The translations under genes and the position numbers were made by a program. Under the pieces are notes generated by a model. That model ran no database searches. It was not told the origin of the DNA and saw nothing but the letters and a program-made list of their open reading frames with translations. Below are positions 50,102-59,386 of a stretch of 64,000 nt of DNA, piece by piece. The stretch is from Chthoniobacter flavus Ellin428 (GTDB taxonomy: Bacteria; Verrucomicrobiota; Verrucomicrobiia; Chthoniobacterales; Chthoniobacteraceae). The stretch's first letter is position 1. The number at the start of each line of letters is the position of its first letter. Where the stretch lies: positions 434,001 to 498,000 of the forward strand of contig NZ_ABVL01000004.1 in the NCBI RefSeq assembly GCF_000173075.1, given 5' to 3'.

Positions 50102-50854
50102 CTACTGCCTAGCCGTCTGCGATCGAAAGATTCCCGGCGGGACGCCTGTCATGCGTCGAAAATGGCGCGTGAAAGCGCTTTGATCGCAGAAGCCGGTTTC
50201 CAGCGCGATGTCGCTCAAGGAGGAGTCCGTCGTGGCGAGCAGATGCAACGCTTCATCGAGGCGAACCTTCATGGCGAGTTGGCGTGGAGTGAGGTGAAAG
50301 ACGCGCTGGACGAGTCGCGTAAAGCGCACGGTCGAGAGTCCGCAAAGCTCCGCGAGCTCCGCCATCTCGGGTGGATCCTGCAGTCGTGTTTGCAGCACCT
50401 CGATGGCTTGGGCGAGTTCCGGCAAGCCATGGCTGGCCGCGCGACTGGCGGAATCTTCCACATCGCGCGAGATGCCCATGAGGGCGGCGATCTTTCCCGT
50501 CCGACGGTCGAGTACCGGATACTTGCTGGTCAGACACCAACCCCGGCCGCGGTTCGGGTAGAGGTGCAATTCGAGTTGGTCGAGCACCGGCTTGCCGCTT
50601 TCGAGCACGCGCCGGTCCTGCCGCTCGTAACGTTCGGCCAGGGCGGTGGGAAAAAAATCGGAAGGACGTTTGCCCACCAGCCGTGCTTTTTCCGCGAGAG
50701 CGCAGCGCTCCATGAGCGCCCGGTTCACCGCCAGATAGCGGCCCGCGCGGTCCTTGATGAAAAAGACCACGTTCGGCAAATCGTCGAAGACGCGCTCGAG
50801 CGGCAGGACGAGCGAAAGTCCGTCCATCTCGAGCAGCGACGTGAGGCCTTTCAT
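50102..50854 (-). CDS. PAS-domain AraC-family regulator of the hydroxyproline operon
   Basis: A 250-residue transcription factor. N-terminal PAS domain (about 15-125: VFDDLPNVVFFIKDRAGRYL, GISRDVEDS) and C-terminal double helix-turn-helix of AraC type (MAELAELCGLSTVRFTRLVQ, LSDIALETGFCDQSAFTRHF). ATG 50854 is chosen because it follows the oxidoreductase stop by 14 bp and gives a normal N-terminus; the frame is open further upstream inside that gene. Last gene of a six-gene operon, probably its own regulator with a small-molecule signal sensed by PAS (inferred). Confidence 0.87.
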   Translation of the reverse strand: MKGLTSLLEMDGLSLVLPLERVFDDLPNVVFFIKDRAGRYLAVNRALMERCALAEKARLVGKRPSDFFPTALAERYERQDRRVLESGKPVLDQLELHLYPNRGRGWCLTSKYPVLDRRTGKIAALMGISRDVEDSASRAASHGLPELAQAIEVLQTRLQDPPEMAELAELCGLSTVRFTRLVQRVFHLTPRQLAMKVRLDEALHLLATTDSSLSDIALETGFCDQSAFTRHFRRMTGVPPGIFRSQTARQ

Positions 50855-50868
50855 GCCGCGCAGCTTAT

Positions 50869-52098
50869 TCACGCGTAGCGGTCGACGTCGAGCAGCCCGA
50901 GGTCGAAGCGGGGCGGTTCCCGGTCGACCAACTGGCCGACTAGTTCGCCGGTGATCGGGGCGAGGCTCAGCCCCATCATGGCGTGTCCGGTCGCGACCAC
51001 GAGATTCGTCGCGGCCCGCGTGCGGCCGAGATAGGGCAGGCCATCCGGCGAGCACGGGCGCAGGCCACACCACGGTTGCAGCCCCGCGAAATGCTCGCGA
51101 CGGAAATGGGGAAAATAGTGCGGCACCGCGCGCAGAATGCCCTCCACGCGCCGTGGGTTGATGCGTTCGTTCGTGCCGGCGATTTCCATCGTGCCGCCGA
51201 AGCGCAGTGCATTACCCATCGGCGTCACCGCTATCCGCGCTTCGGTGAAGATCGAACAGAGCTGAGGTTGCTCGATCGGCTCTGGCAACGTGACGCTGTA
51301 GCCTTTGCCCGCCTGCATCGGCAGCCGCAGACCGAGCTCCGGAGACCATGCGCCGCCGGCGAGGATGAATTCGTCGGCGGCAATTTCGCCGCGCGTGGTG
51401 CGGGCGGCGACGAAACGATCGCCCTCTCGTCGCCATCCGATGACGTTCCCATCGTAAAGCAGTTCCGCGCCGGTCGCCCGCAAGCGACGTTCGAGCGTAG
51501 CGACATAACGCGCCGGGTCGAGATGGCAGTCCTTCTCGAAATAGACCGCTCCGGCAATGTCCATTGTCACGCTGGGATCGCGCGCGGCGGTTTGCGGCGC
51601 ATCGAGCACTTTGGCCGGGATGTCCAGCGTCTGCGCCTTCGCGGCGGTTCGCGCTTCTTCCTCCAACGCGCGTTCGGTTTTGCACAGCATGAGCAGGCCC
51701 TTCTTCACCAACCCGAAGTCCTCCTCCTCGGCCAATCGCGCGTAGAGTTCGCGGCTGGCGAGATGCAAGTCGCGCAGCAGCGGTGCCACTCGCTGGACGC
51801 GCTCCGGAGTGCTGGCCCGCCAAAAGCGGATGGCCCAGGCAAGCAGATCCCAGTCGAGCCGCGGCTGGATGTAAAACGGCGATTCCGGATTCCACATCCA
51901 TTTCAACCCGAGCCCGATCATCCCCGGCGCGGCCAGGGGAACGAAGTGACTGGGGACGATCATCCCTGCGTTGCCCAGCGAAGCGCCCCGGCGTGCGGGC
52001 GCGCGCTCGATGACGGTCACGCGATGCCCGCGCCGAGCGCACTCCAGCGCGGCGCTGAGCCCGATCACGCCTCCGCCGACGATCGCGACGTGTTTCAT
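50869..52098 (-). CDS. FAD-dependent D-amino-acid dehydrogenase, probably D-hydroxyproline-specific
   Basis: A 409-residue DadA-family flavoprotein. The N-terminal Rossmann motif is VAIVGGGVIGLSAALECARR with ERA after strand two. A DAO-type C-terminal region includes CGLRPCSPDGLPYLGRT and ATGHAMMGLSLAPITGELVG. It would oxidise cis-4-hydroxy-D-proline, made by the epimerase two genes upstream, to pyrroline-4-hydroxy-2-carboxylate. Substrate assignment rests on context: epimerase, DapA-type deaminase and proline peptidases in one operon. The start is 4 bp after the S9 peptidase stop. Confidence 0.87.
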   Translation of the reverse strand: MKHVAIVGGGVIGLSAALECARRGHRVTVIERAPARRGASLGNAGMIVPSHFVPLAAPGMIGLGLKWMWNPESPFYIQPRLDWDLLAWAIRFWRASTPERVQRVAPLLRDLHLASRELYARLAEEEDFGLVKKGLLMLCKTERALEEEARTAAKAQTLDIPAKVLDAPQTAARDPSVTMDIAGAVYFEKDCHLDPARYVATLERRLRATGAELLYDGNVIGWRREGDRFVAARTTRGEIAADEFILAGGAWSPELGLRLPMQAGKGYSVTLPEPIEQPQLCSIFTEARIAVTPMGNALRFGGTMEIAGTNERINPRRVEGILRAVPHYFPHFRREHFAGLQPWCGLRPCSPDGLPYLGRTRAATNLVVATGHAMMGLSLAPITGELVGQLVDREPPRFDLGLLDVDRYA

Positions 52099-52102
52099 CG
52101 CC

Positions 52103-54475
52103 TCACGGATGCCGCGGCTTCACGTCGAGCAAATGCCGCACGAAGAAGTCCATCCGCCGCCGGACGCCGTAGGGCGTCTCCGCCGCACCGTGATTGGTGT
52201 TGGTCATCACCAGGAGCTCGAAATCCTTGTCCGCCTTTTCCAGCGCATTCACGACCTGCATGGTCGAGGAAGGGTCGACGTTGTGATCCAACTCGCCCAC
52301 GCAGAGCATCAGCGCGCCTTGCACCTTGGCCGCGTCCACGACATTGGAATTGCGCACATACGAATCGTCCAGCGGCCAGCCCAGCCATTGTTCATTCCAC
52401 CAGATCTTGTCCATGCGGTTGTCGTGGCATCCGCAATCCGCAAAAGCCGCCTTGTAGAAATCCGCATGATCGATGAGCGCCCGCATCGCGCTCTGTCCAC
52501 CCGCGGAGCCGCCATAAATGCCGACGTGGTCGAGGTCCATCCACGGTCGGGTGGCCGCCGCGCTGCGGATCCACGCGATGCGGTCCGGGAAACCGGCGTC
52601 CTTGAGATTCTTCCAGGCCACGTCATGGAAGGCCTTGCCGCGAAAATTCGTCCCCATGCCATCCGCCTGCACCACGATGAAACCCAACTCCGCGAGCATG
52701 TGCTGGCGCAGGAGCCGCCCGAACGTCTTCGGCGCGAAAGCGCCATGCGGCCCGGCATATACTTCCTCCAGCACCGGATACTTTCGCGCTGGATCGAAGT
52801 TCGATGGCTTGATGATCACGCCGTAGATATCGGTCTGGCCGTCGCGTCCTTTCGCGGTGAATCGCTCGGGCCACGTCCAGCCCGCGCCGAGTAACGCCTG
52901 GACTTCGGCATGCTCCAACTCACAGACCTGTGCGCCGCTATCGCTGCGGCGCAATTCGGTGGTGGGCGCCAGATCGGCACGGGACCAGCGATCGACGAAA
53001 TAGCGACCATCCGGCGAAAAGGTCACCTCGTGATTGCCATCGCCCTGGGTGAGTTGCGCGAAGCCAGTGCCATCGAAATTCACCCGGCAGAGATGCTGAT
53101 GGTAAGGATCTTCATTGGCCCGCAAGCCGCTGGCCAGATACCACACCTCGCGTTTCTCTTCGTCGACCTTTTCGACGTTCCTCACGACGCCTTGCCCCGG
53201 CGTGACCAGCGCCTTTTGCGTCCCCGTCGCGACATCATAGAGATACAAGCGGCACCAACCATCGCGCTCGCTCATCCACAGCAACTCACCGGTCTTATCC
53301 AGCCACTGCCGCCACGTTTTCTTCGTATAGTCGATGAAGGTCGCGCTCTTTTCCTCCACTACCGCGCGCGTCGTTCCAGTCGCGGCTTTGACGCCGATGA
53401 TGCGGTACAACTGGTGGCCGCGCTGATTGTAATCGAAGAAAAACTCGTCGCTCCGCGGGGCCCAGCGGCCGTCGACCTCCAATCGGTCCGTGAACGGCGT
53501 GGGGAAGAGCGCATTGTCGATGGGCGTCACGCTGCGATCCGCCAGGCGCACGAGCAGCGGTTGCGGATTGGGAAGAGGATCGCCGGGTTTGGCGTACGGA
53601 TAAGTGAGGACCTTTGGCTGCAATCGATCTGGCGGCGAGGACTGCACGAGCGTTACTTCGCGCGTAGTGATTTTTCCCGCGCGGCTAATGACAAAGCTCT
53701 GCGAGTCCGGAGCCCACTGCGCCCGGCCGTGATAAGCATTCTCTTCCGTCCCGTCCCTGGTCAGCATCGTTACTGCTTCATCGGCGATGTGGTGAAGCGC
53801 GACATTGTGATTCTCGATACGCACCTCCCATTGTCCATCGGGCGAGGTGCTGCGGACCGCGGGACGCTTTTCCCTTTCGCGGATGTCGCGCATCGTTCCC
53901 TTGCCATCGATGACGATTTCCATCGGCTCGTCCGTCGCCTCGAGGACCGCGATCGTTCCGCCCATCGAGTCGGAGAGCAGCCAGGTGTGCCCGACGAACG
54001 TGTGCTGGGCAAATTCTCCCGTGGGCTTGATGTGCCCGTAGAGTTTGTTCTTCCCCTCAGTATCGATCCACGAGACATCGACCGGCTCCGCCATGTGATT
54101 GACGAAGCGGAAGGTCGTCGGGGTGTTCGATTTTCGAGAAGGCCGCGGCTTGAGCGAACCGTTCGCCGAGGTGGTGACCGTCTGCTTCGGCAAGTCCAAT
54201 CCGTCGAGGTCCGGCGCGCGCTGAATCTTTCCCGTCTCCGCATCGACGGCGACGTATTCCCAAGTCTCCGGCCCGGTTTGCACGCGATACCAAAGGCGCT
54301 GGTTTCCTGGCAGCCAATGCACGTCGAACCTGGCGCGAAACACCGTGTTTTCCGTGCGCTTGGGCAGGCTGAGCGCGCGGTCGTAATCGGCAGCTGAGCC
54401 ACCGGCGAGCAGCGGTGTCGAGGTCACGGTCGCAGCGCAGAAATGAAGGAGGAGGAAACGGAGGATTTTATTCAT
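52103..54475 (-). CDS. Secreted S9 prolyl-oligopeptidase-family peptidase (DPP-IV-like)
   Basis: A 790-residue exported serine peptidase. Signal peptide MNKILRFLLLHFCAATVTSTPLLA, a large beta-propeller (TWRQWLDKTGELLWMSERDG, VTFSPDGRYFVDRWSRAD), then an alpha/beta-hydrolase domain with nucleophile S657 in GIYGGSAGGQSAMRAL, acid in the GELDHNVDPSSTMQ region and His in TNTNHGAAE. Such enzymes remove N-terminal Xaa-Pro dipeptides, fitting collagen-like peptides rich in Pro/Hyp. It overlaps the epimerase stop by four bases, so it belongs to the hydroxyproline operon. Confidence 0.9.
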   Translation of the reverse strand: MNKILRFLLLHFCAATVTSTPLLAGGSAADYDRALSLPKRTENTVFRARFDVHWLPGNQRLWYRVQTGPETWEYVAVDAETGKIQRAPDLDGLDLPKQTVTTSANGSLKPRPSRKSNTPTTFRFVNHMAEPVDVSWIDTEGKNKLYGHIKPTGEFAQHTFVGHTWLLSDSMGGTIAVLEATDEPMEIVIDGKGTMRDIREREKRPAVRSTSPDGQWEVRIENHNVALHHIADEAVTMLTRDGTEENAYHGRAQWAPDSQSFVISRAGKITTREVTLVQSSPPDRLQPKVLTYPYAKPGDPLPNPQPLLVRLADRSVTPIDNALFPTPFTDRLEVDGRWAPRSDEFFFDYNQRGHQLYRIIGVKAATGTTRAVVEEKSATFIDYTKKTWRQWLDKTGELLWMSERDGWCRLYLYDVATGTQKALVTPGQGVVRNVEKVDEEKREVWYLASGLRANEDPYHQHLCRVNFDGTGFAQLTQGDGNHEVTFSPDGRYFVDRWSRADLAPTTELRRSDSGAQVCELEHAEVQALLGAGWTWPERFTAKGRDGQTDIYGVIIKPSNFDPARKYPVLEEVYAGPHGAFAPKTFGRLLRQHMLAELGFIVVQADGMGTNFRGKAFHDVAWKNLKDAGFPDRIAWIRSAAATRPWMDLDHVGIYGGSAGGQSAMRALIDHADFYKAAFADCGCHDNRMDKIWWNEQWLGWPLDDSYVRNSNVVDAAKVQGALMLCVGELDHNVDPSSTMQVVNALEKADKDFELLVMTNTNHGAAETPYGVRRRMDFFVRHLLDVKPRHP

Positions 54476-55398
54476 CGGATGCCGGTGCGGAAGGGATCGT
54501 CGGGGTCGAGAAGGAGAGTGGCTTCGGAAGTGATGAAGGCGGAGCCGGTAATGGTGGGAGCGATGAGACCCTTTTCCTGATCAAGCCAGCGGAAGCTTCC
54601 GCGGAATTTGCTGCCGATGAAGCTTTCCTGCACCCATTCGACGCCTTCCGGCAACATGCCGTCCGCAGCCAGACAGGCGAGTTTGGCGCTGGTGCCTGTG
54701 CCGCAAGGCGAGCGGTCATAAGCCCGGCCGGGGCAGAGGACAAAATTGCGAGAGTCACCGCCACACTGTGGGTCGCCATAAAATTCGACGTGGTCCACTT
54801 CGGGAAAGCCGCTGGTATTGAGGATCTTCCGGATCCGCCAGGCGATATCGGTGAGCCGTTCCACGTCGTTGAGCACCAGCGGACCGGTGTTGCTTTTGGT
54901 CAGGAAAAACCAGTTGCCTCCCCAAGCCACGTCGCCCACCACCACACCCAGACCGGGAACATCAAGCCGGATATCCTTGGCCAGGCGATAGCTCGGCACA
55001 TTGGCACATGACGCACGCCCTTTCCCATGCCAGGTGGCATCAATGATCCCCACCGGAGTCTCGATGCGCAATTGGCCGTCGCCGATTTTGCCCAGGTGCG
55101 CGAGCGTCGCCACGACACCGATCGTCCCGTGACCGCACATCCCGAGGTAGCCGATGTTGTTGAAGAAGATGATGCCCACCGAGCAGGACGGATCGCTGGG
55201 CTCGCAAAGCAGCGCACCCACGAGCACCTCCGAGCCGCGCGGCTCATTCACCACAGCCGCACGAAAGCCATCGAAGTGCTCGCGCAGGAGCGCGAGGCGC
55301 CCGCTAATCGGCCCATCGCCGAGATCCGGCCCGCCGGAGATCACGACCCGGGTCGGCTCGCCGCCCGTGTGTGAGTCGATGACGTGGATGCGGTCCAT
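54472..55398 (-). CDS. 4-hydroxyproline 2-epimerase (proline racemase family)
   Basis: A 308-residue proline-racemase-fold enzyme that inverts trans-4-hydroxy-L-proline to cis-4-hydroxy-D-proline. Both catalytic Cys are present: C88 (LGMCGHGTIGV) and C232 (DRSPCGTGTSAKL). The N-terminus MDRIHVIDSHTGGEPTRVV is typical of hydroxyproline epimerases. Cys at both sites argues against the trans-3-hydroxyproline dehydratase subfamily, which has Thr at one. The operon context supports the assignment. The start is 9 bp after the aminopeptidase stop. Confidence 0.92.
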   Translation of the reverse strand: MDRIHVIDSHTGGEPTRVVISGGPDLGDGPISGRLALLREHFDGFRAAVVNEPRGSEVLVGALLCEPSDPSCSVGIIFFNNIGYLGMCGHGTIGVVATLAHLGKIGDGQLRIETPVGIIDATWHGKGRASCANVPSYRLAKDIRLDVPGLGVVVGDVAWGGNWFFLTKSNTGPLVLNDVERLTDIAWRIRKILNTSGFPEVDHVEFYGDPQCGGDSRNFVLCPGRAYDRSPCGTGTSAKLACLAADGMLPEGVEWVQESFIGSKFRGSFRWLDQEKGLIAPTITGSAFITSEATLLLDPDDPFRTGIR

Positions 55399-55407
55399 GG
55401 CGATCGC

Positions 55408-56719
55408 TCAGCGGCGCGCGCGGGCCTTTTTGGTTTTCCCTGCCATCAGGGCTTCGATCTCCCCGGCTTCCATCGGGATGTCGGCCATGAGGCTCTGTGG
55501 GCCATCCTTGGTCACGAGCACGGTGTCCTCGAGTCGAATGCCGAGGTTTTCCTCGGGAATATAAATGCCCGGCTCGCAAGTCATCACCCAGCCGGCCTCA
55601 ATCGGCGCGCCGATGACGGAGACATCGTGCACATCGAGTCCGATCGGATGGCCGATGCCGTGCATGAAATATTTCCGCACGGCTTTCTTTTCCGCTCCTT
55701 GTTTCCGCACCTCCGCGGCCTTGATCAATTTCAAGTCGACGAGCTCTTTCGCCATCGCTTCATCGGCCACCTCACGCCATTCCTTCGGCGTGATGCCGGG
55801 CTCCAGCGCCGCTTCGCACACGCGATAGACGCGCAACACGGCGTCGTAGATCTGGCGCTGGCGCCGGGTGAAACGGCCATTCACCGGCAGGGTCCGCGTG
55901 AGATCGGCATTGTAGTTGGCGCAACACGCCGCGACATCAAGTAACAGCAGGTCACCATCGCGGCACGGACCGTCGTTTTGGATGTAATGCAATGCGCACG
56001 CATTCGCGCCCGAGCCGATGATCGGCGAATAGGCAAACTTCGCACCCCGCGAGATGAACTCGTGCGCGAATTCGGCTTCCACCTCGTTCTCGGTCACACC
56101 CGGCTTCAAGAAACGGGCGACGCGACGAAAGCCATCGCCGGTGATGGCGCACGCCTGGCGCAGGAGAGCCACCTCGGCGTCCGACTTCACCGAGCGCAAG
56201 GCGTGGAGCAGGGGAGCGAGCCGATGATAACGGTGCAGCGGAAACGCCCGATGGGTCTCGTGCACGAATCGCGCCTCGCGAGTCTCGACCGTCACCACGG
56301 CGCGGGGATGTTCGTTGTTGTTGAGATAGACGTTCTCCGCCTCGCACATCAGAGCGCGAAAAAGCACGGGAAATTCCGACAGCCATTCCACGCGCGCGAT
56401 GCCGGAAACGGTTTTCGCTTCCTCCTTCGAGAGGCGCTTGCCTTCCCACGTCTCGATGAGCGGCGAAGTCTCGCGCACGAAAAGGATTTCGCGGTTCCGC
56501 TCGTCGCTGGCCTCGGAAAGAGCAGGAGAATCGATTCCTCCTGCGCGACTCCGCTGAGATAGAAGAGGTCGGCATTCGGATGGAGGATGAGCGAGCCGTC
56601 GGCATTCGTCGGCAGCACGTCGTTGTTGTTTAAAGCGACGAACGACTTCGGCGGCAGCAGCGACGCAGGCGTGTGCGATTCTCGACGAAGAGTTGGGCGG
56701 GGATGGGGGCGTGGCGCAT
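55408..56719 (-). CDS. pepP: Xaa-Pro aminopeptidase (M24B), frame interrupted twice near the N-terminus
   Basis: A cytoplasmic manganese aminopeptidase that releases the residue before proline or hydroxyproline. From ATG 56719 it reads MRHAPIPAQLFVENRTRLRR, then breaks at about 56660. One base over it continues LLPPKSFVALNNNDVLPTNA and YLSGVAQEESILLLFP, then breaks again at about 56515 and continues EASDERNREILF to the end. Each break is explained by one missing base. The restored protein is about 437 aa. M24 metal ligands appear as LLLLDVAACCANYNADLTRT, YFMHGIGHPIGLDVHD, TCEPGIY and IRLEDTVLV. It lies 4 bp after the DapA-like stop, inside the operon. Confidence 0.88.
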
Positions 56720-56723
56720 GACG

Positions 56724-57656
56724 CTATTTCTTCGGCACCTTGGGCGCGGCGGCAATCCCATCGTGGATGATCTTGAGCACGGCTTTGCGTTCGGCGCCCT
56801 TGAGCGGCAGTCGCGGCGCGCGCGTCCATTCGCGGCCGAGTCCACACTCCTGGGTGCAGAGTTTGATGTATTGCACGAACTTCACGTGGGTATCGAGGTG
56901 CAGCAGCGGCGTGAACCAACGGTAAATCTCCCGCGCCTTCGCCCAATCACCGGCCAGGATCAATTCCCAGAAGTATTGATTCTGCGCCGGAAAGGCGATG
57001 CCGGTGCCGGCCACCCAGCCGTCGATGCCGAGCACCGCCGATTCGAGGACGAGATCATCCACGCCGGTAAAAATCGCATAGCGATCGCCGACCGTGTTGC
57101 GCAGATCTGTGATGCGGCGCGTATTCCCAGAGCTCTCCTTGAGCGCTACGAAATTCGGGACACTCGCCAGCTGAGCAAACATTTCTGGAGTCAGGTCGTT
57201 TCCGTAGGAAATCGGGTTATTGTAGATCATGATCGGCAACCCCGTGGCCTTCGCCACCGTGCGAAAATGGGCCAGGGTCTCGACCGGATCGGGCGTCTTG
57301 TAAACCATCGGAGGCAGCAGCATCACGCCATCCGCGCCGAGCGCTTCGCAATCGCGCGTGTAGCGGCAGGCCTCGGCCGTGCTGGTCTCCGCGACCCCGC
57401 TCAACACCGGAATGCGCCCGCTGATTGCGCGGACCATCTCGCGCACCATGAGCCGTTTCTCCTCTCCGGTGAGCATCTGATTCTCCCCGAGCGAGCCAAG
57501 GATCACCACGCCGGTGATGCCACTTTCGATCAGCACCTCGATGTGCCGCGCGGTGGCCTCGAGATCGAGCGACCCATCCTTGTGCATTTGGGTGGTGACG
57601 GCGGGGAACACTCCCTGCCAGCGATTCGACTTGGGTTTCCGGGGAGGGGCTTTCAT
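56724..57656 (-). CDS. DapA-family lyase, probably pyrroline-4-hydroxy-2-carboxylate deaminase
   Basis: A 310-residue class I aldolase-fold (N-acetylneuraminate lyase/DHDPS) protein. The Schiff-base lysine is K173 (FVALKESSGNTRRITDL), the catalytic tyrosine Y145 (IMIYNNPISYGNDLTPE), and the substrate loop VILGSLGENQMLTGEEK (51-67). It would convert 4-hydroxy-pyrroline-2-carboxylate, made by the FAD enzyme, to 2-oxoglutarate semialdehyde. This specificity is inferred from the operon, since the fold serves several substrates. First gene of the six-gene unit; no clear promoter or ribosome-binding site was found upstream. Confidence 0.88.
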   Translation of the reverse strand: MKAPPRKPKSNRWQGVFPAVTTQMHKDGSLDLEATARHIEVLIESGITGVVILGSLGENQMLTGEEKRLMVREMVRAISGRIPVLSGVAETSTAEACRYTRDCEALGADGVMLLPPMVYKTPDPVETLAHFRTVAKATGLPIMIYNNPISYGNDLTPEMFAQLASVPNFVALKESSGNTRRITDLRNTVGDRYAIFTGVDDLVLESAVLGIDGWVAGTGIAFPAQNQYFWELILAGDWAKAREIYRWFTPLLHLDTHVKFVQYIKLCTQECGLGREWTRAPRLPLKGAERKAVLKIIHDGIAAAPKVPKK

Positions 57657-57753
57657 GAGATTCAGACGAGACTAGCGAAACCGTGCGAAAAGCTCTTGTT
57701 CGGAATCACACCGGGTGCTCGCGAATATAGACAAGCGGTGCCTCTAAGAGACT

Positions 57754-57965
57754 GTGAAATAAATAAATCGCTTTCCCCCCGCGTGTCATTCTTGGAGCGG
57801 AGTGGAGGGAGTGTAACGACCGGAACGCAGTCGAAGAATCCCGTGGGACAACCACCGATGATCTCTGGTAAAGCGACGGGGTTCTTCGACTCCGTGCCCC
57901 GCCACTTTACCGCTCGGGGCACTCCGCTCAGAATGACCGCGAGGAGGGTGGTTTATTTATTTCAC
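57754..57965. repeat. 212-bp inverted-repeat element
   Basis: Ends are exact 14-bp inverted repeats GTGAAATAAATAAA (57754-57767) and its complement (57952-57965). Inside, the left arm GTCATTCTTGGAGCGGAGTG ... CGAAGAATCCCGT (57785-57845) and the reversed right arm GTCATTCTGAGCGGAGTG ... CGAAGAACCCCGT are near-copies, so the whole can fold into one long hairpin. No ORF. It looks like a short interspersed (REP- or MITE-like) element. Its right end forms the 3' end of the ATP-binding gene (stop TAA at 57957-57959). The remaining gap 57657-57753 holds nothing I recognise. Confidence 0.7.
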
Positions 57966-58601
57966 CGTCCCAACGACCCTGCCGTCGGCGAGACGGAAGA
58001 TTACGTCGGCCAGCAGGTCGGCCTCGGCGCGGGAATGCGTTATGTGGAGCGCGGTTACGCCGTGCTCGCGTTGCACCCGCCGTAGGAGCGCGGCGAGGTC
58101 GTCGCGGAGTTCTTCGTCGATGGCGCTGAGCGGTTCGTCGAGCAGAAGAACCTTGGGCTGGGCGGCGAGGGCGCGGCCCAGCGCCACGCGCTGACGTTCG
58201 CCGCCGGAGAGATGATGGGGAAGGCGATCGAGCAACGCGGTGAGGCCGAGCTCGGTGGCCAGTTGATCGACGCGTTGCGCGATTTCCGCCGCCGCACGCC
58301 GCCGCACCTGCAGCGCGAAGCCCAGTTGCTCCCGCACGGTCATCGTGGGAAAGAGCGCGCCATCCTGCGGCACATAACCGATGCCGCGCATCGCCGGCGG
58401 ATCTTCGGTGACATCGCGATCTCCGATCCGCACGCGCCCCGCCGATGGACGGCGCAGCCCGCAGATGATCTCCAACAGCGTCGTCTTTCCACTCCCGGTG
58501 CGCCCCATGAGGACGCCATAGCTTCCGGTGGGAATGGAAAAGCCGATGTCCTCCAGGCGAAAATTTCCGGCATGCCAGGTGATGGACTCGAGCTGGATCA
58601 C
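57957..58601 (-). CDS. modC: Molybdate-type ABC transporter ATP-binding protein (ModC-like)
   Basis: A 214-residue ABC ATPase: Walker A GRTGSGKTTLLEIICGL, Q-loop YVPQDGALFPTMT, signature HHLSGGERQRVALGRALA, Walker B VLLLDEPLSAID, switch His in ALHITHSRAEAD. It starts with GTG overlapping the permease stop (GTGA); the frame is open further upstream but inside modB. It lacks the C-terminal MOP/TOBE domain of classical ModC. Its last codons and stop lie in the terminal repeat of the neighbouring inverted-repeat element. Confidence 0.85.
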   Translation of the reverse strand: MIQLESITWHAGNFRLEDIGFSIPTGSYGVLMGRTGSGKTTLLEIICGLRRPSAGRVRIGDRDVTEDPPAMRGIGYVPQDGALFPTMTVREQLGFALQVRRRAAAEIAQRVDQLATELGLTALLDRLPHHLSGGERQRVALGRALAAQPKVLLLDEPLSAIDEELRDDLAALLRRVQREHGVTALHITHSRAEADLLADVIFRLADGRVVGTVK

Positions 58602-59386
58602 AGGCGTTCTCCCAGGATGCGCACCGCCACGAGTACCACGAGGGCTAGGGCGACCAGCAGCAGGCTCACCGCGATGGCGGCTTCGAGATGGCCGGCACCG
58701 AGTTCGATGAAAATGCTGGTCGGCAATACCTCGGTTTTCAGGCGGGTGAGGCCGGCGAAGATGAGGATGGGGCCGAATTCGCCGAGGCTGCGCGCCCACG
58801 CGACGCTAAACGCGGTCAGCATTCCGCGCCGCGCGGCGGGCAGTGTCACCAGCCACGCGGCCTGCCCGCGCGAGCAACCCAGAGTCATGGCCACATCTTC
58901 CGGACGAGAGGAAAGATGATCGAAGACATTGCGCATGGTGCGTACGGCGAAGGCGGCGCCGATGACAAATTGCGCGAGGACAATGCCGGGAACGGCATAG
59001 GTGAATGGGATCGCGCGCTCGATTACCTTGCCCACCGGTGTCTGGAAAAACGTGAGCAGGCACATGCCCACGACCATCGGCGGCAGCACGATGGGAATAT
59101 CCAGCGCGGCATCGAGCCACGATTTGCCCCGGAACTGCGCGCGCGAGAGCAAATAGCCCACTGGCACCGCGAGCAGCAGCGCGAGCAGGGCCGAGGTGGT
59201 GGCGCTCACCAGGCTCAGGCCAGTCGAGTAGCGAATTTCTCGCGAGCCCAGCGCCGCCCACAAATGCGCCGGGGTGGTGTAGGTGGCCAGCGAGCCGAGC
59301 ATCGCGAGCAGGAAGAGCAGATACAGGGCGGTGGCCAGCGTGAGGCCGCTCCAGAATGGCGAAAGGCGTGTGGCACGGTTGGTCAT
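58598..59386 (-). CDS. modB: Molybdate-type ABC transporter permease (ModB-like)
   Basis: A 262-residue inner-membrane permease with about six helices (LATALYLLFLLAMLGSLA, ALLALLLAVPVGYLLSR, IPIVLPPMVVGMCLLTF, VLAQFVIGAAFAVRTM, AIAVSLLLVALALVVLVA). The coupling-loop EAA-like motif is MTLGCSRGQAAWLVTLPAARRG followed by WARSLGEFGPILIFAG, typical of ModB/CysT permeases. ATG 59386 overlaps the modA stop; the longer open frame upstream lies within modA. It works with ModA and ModC in oxyanion uptake. Confidence 0.88.
   Translation of the reverse strand: MTNRATRLSPFWSGLTLATALYLLFLLAMLGSLATYTTPAHLWAALGSREIRYSTGLSLVSATTSALLALLLAVPVGYLLSRAQFRGKSWLDAALDIPIVLPPMVVGMCLLTFFQTPVGKVIERAIPFTYAVPGIVLAQFVIGAAFAVRTMRNVFDHLSSRPEDVAMTLGCSRGQAAWLVTLPAARRGMLTAFSVAWARSLGEFGPILIFAGLTRLKTEVLPTSIFIELGAGHLEAAIAVSLLLVALALVVLVAVRILGERL

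Noticed and set aside
50983..52476. 497-residue plus-strand frame
   Set aside because: Antisense to the FAD dehydrogenase and S9 peptidase; no motif.
56673..58085. 470-residue plus-strand frame
   Set aside because: Antisense to the DapA-like gene, and runs through the inverted-repeat element.
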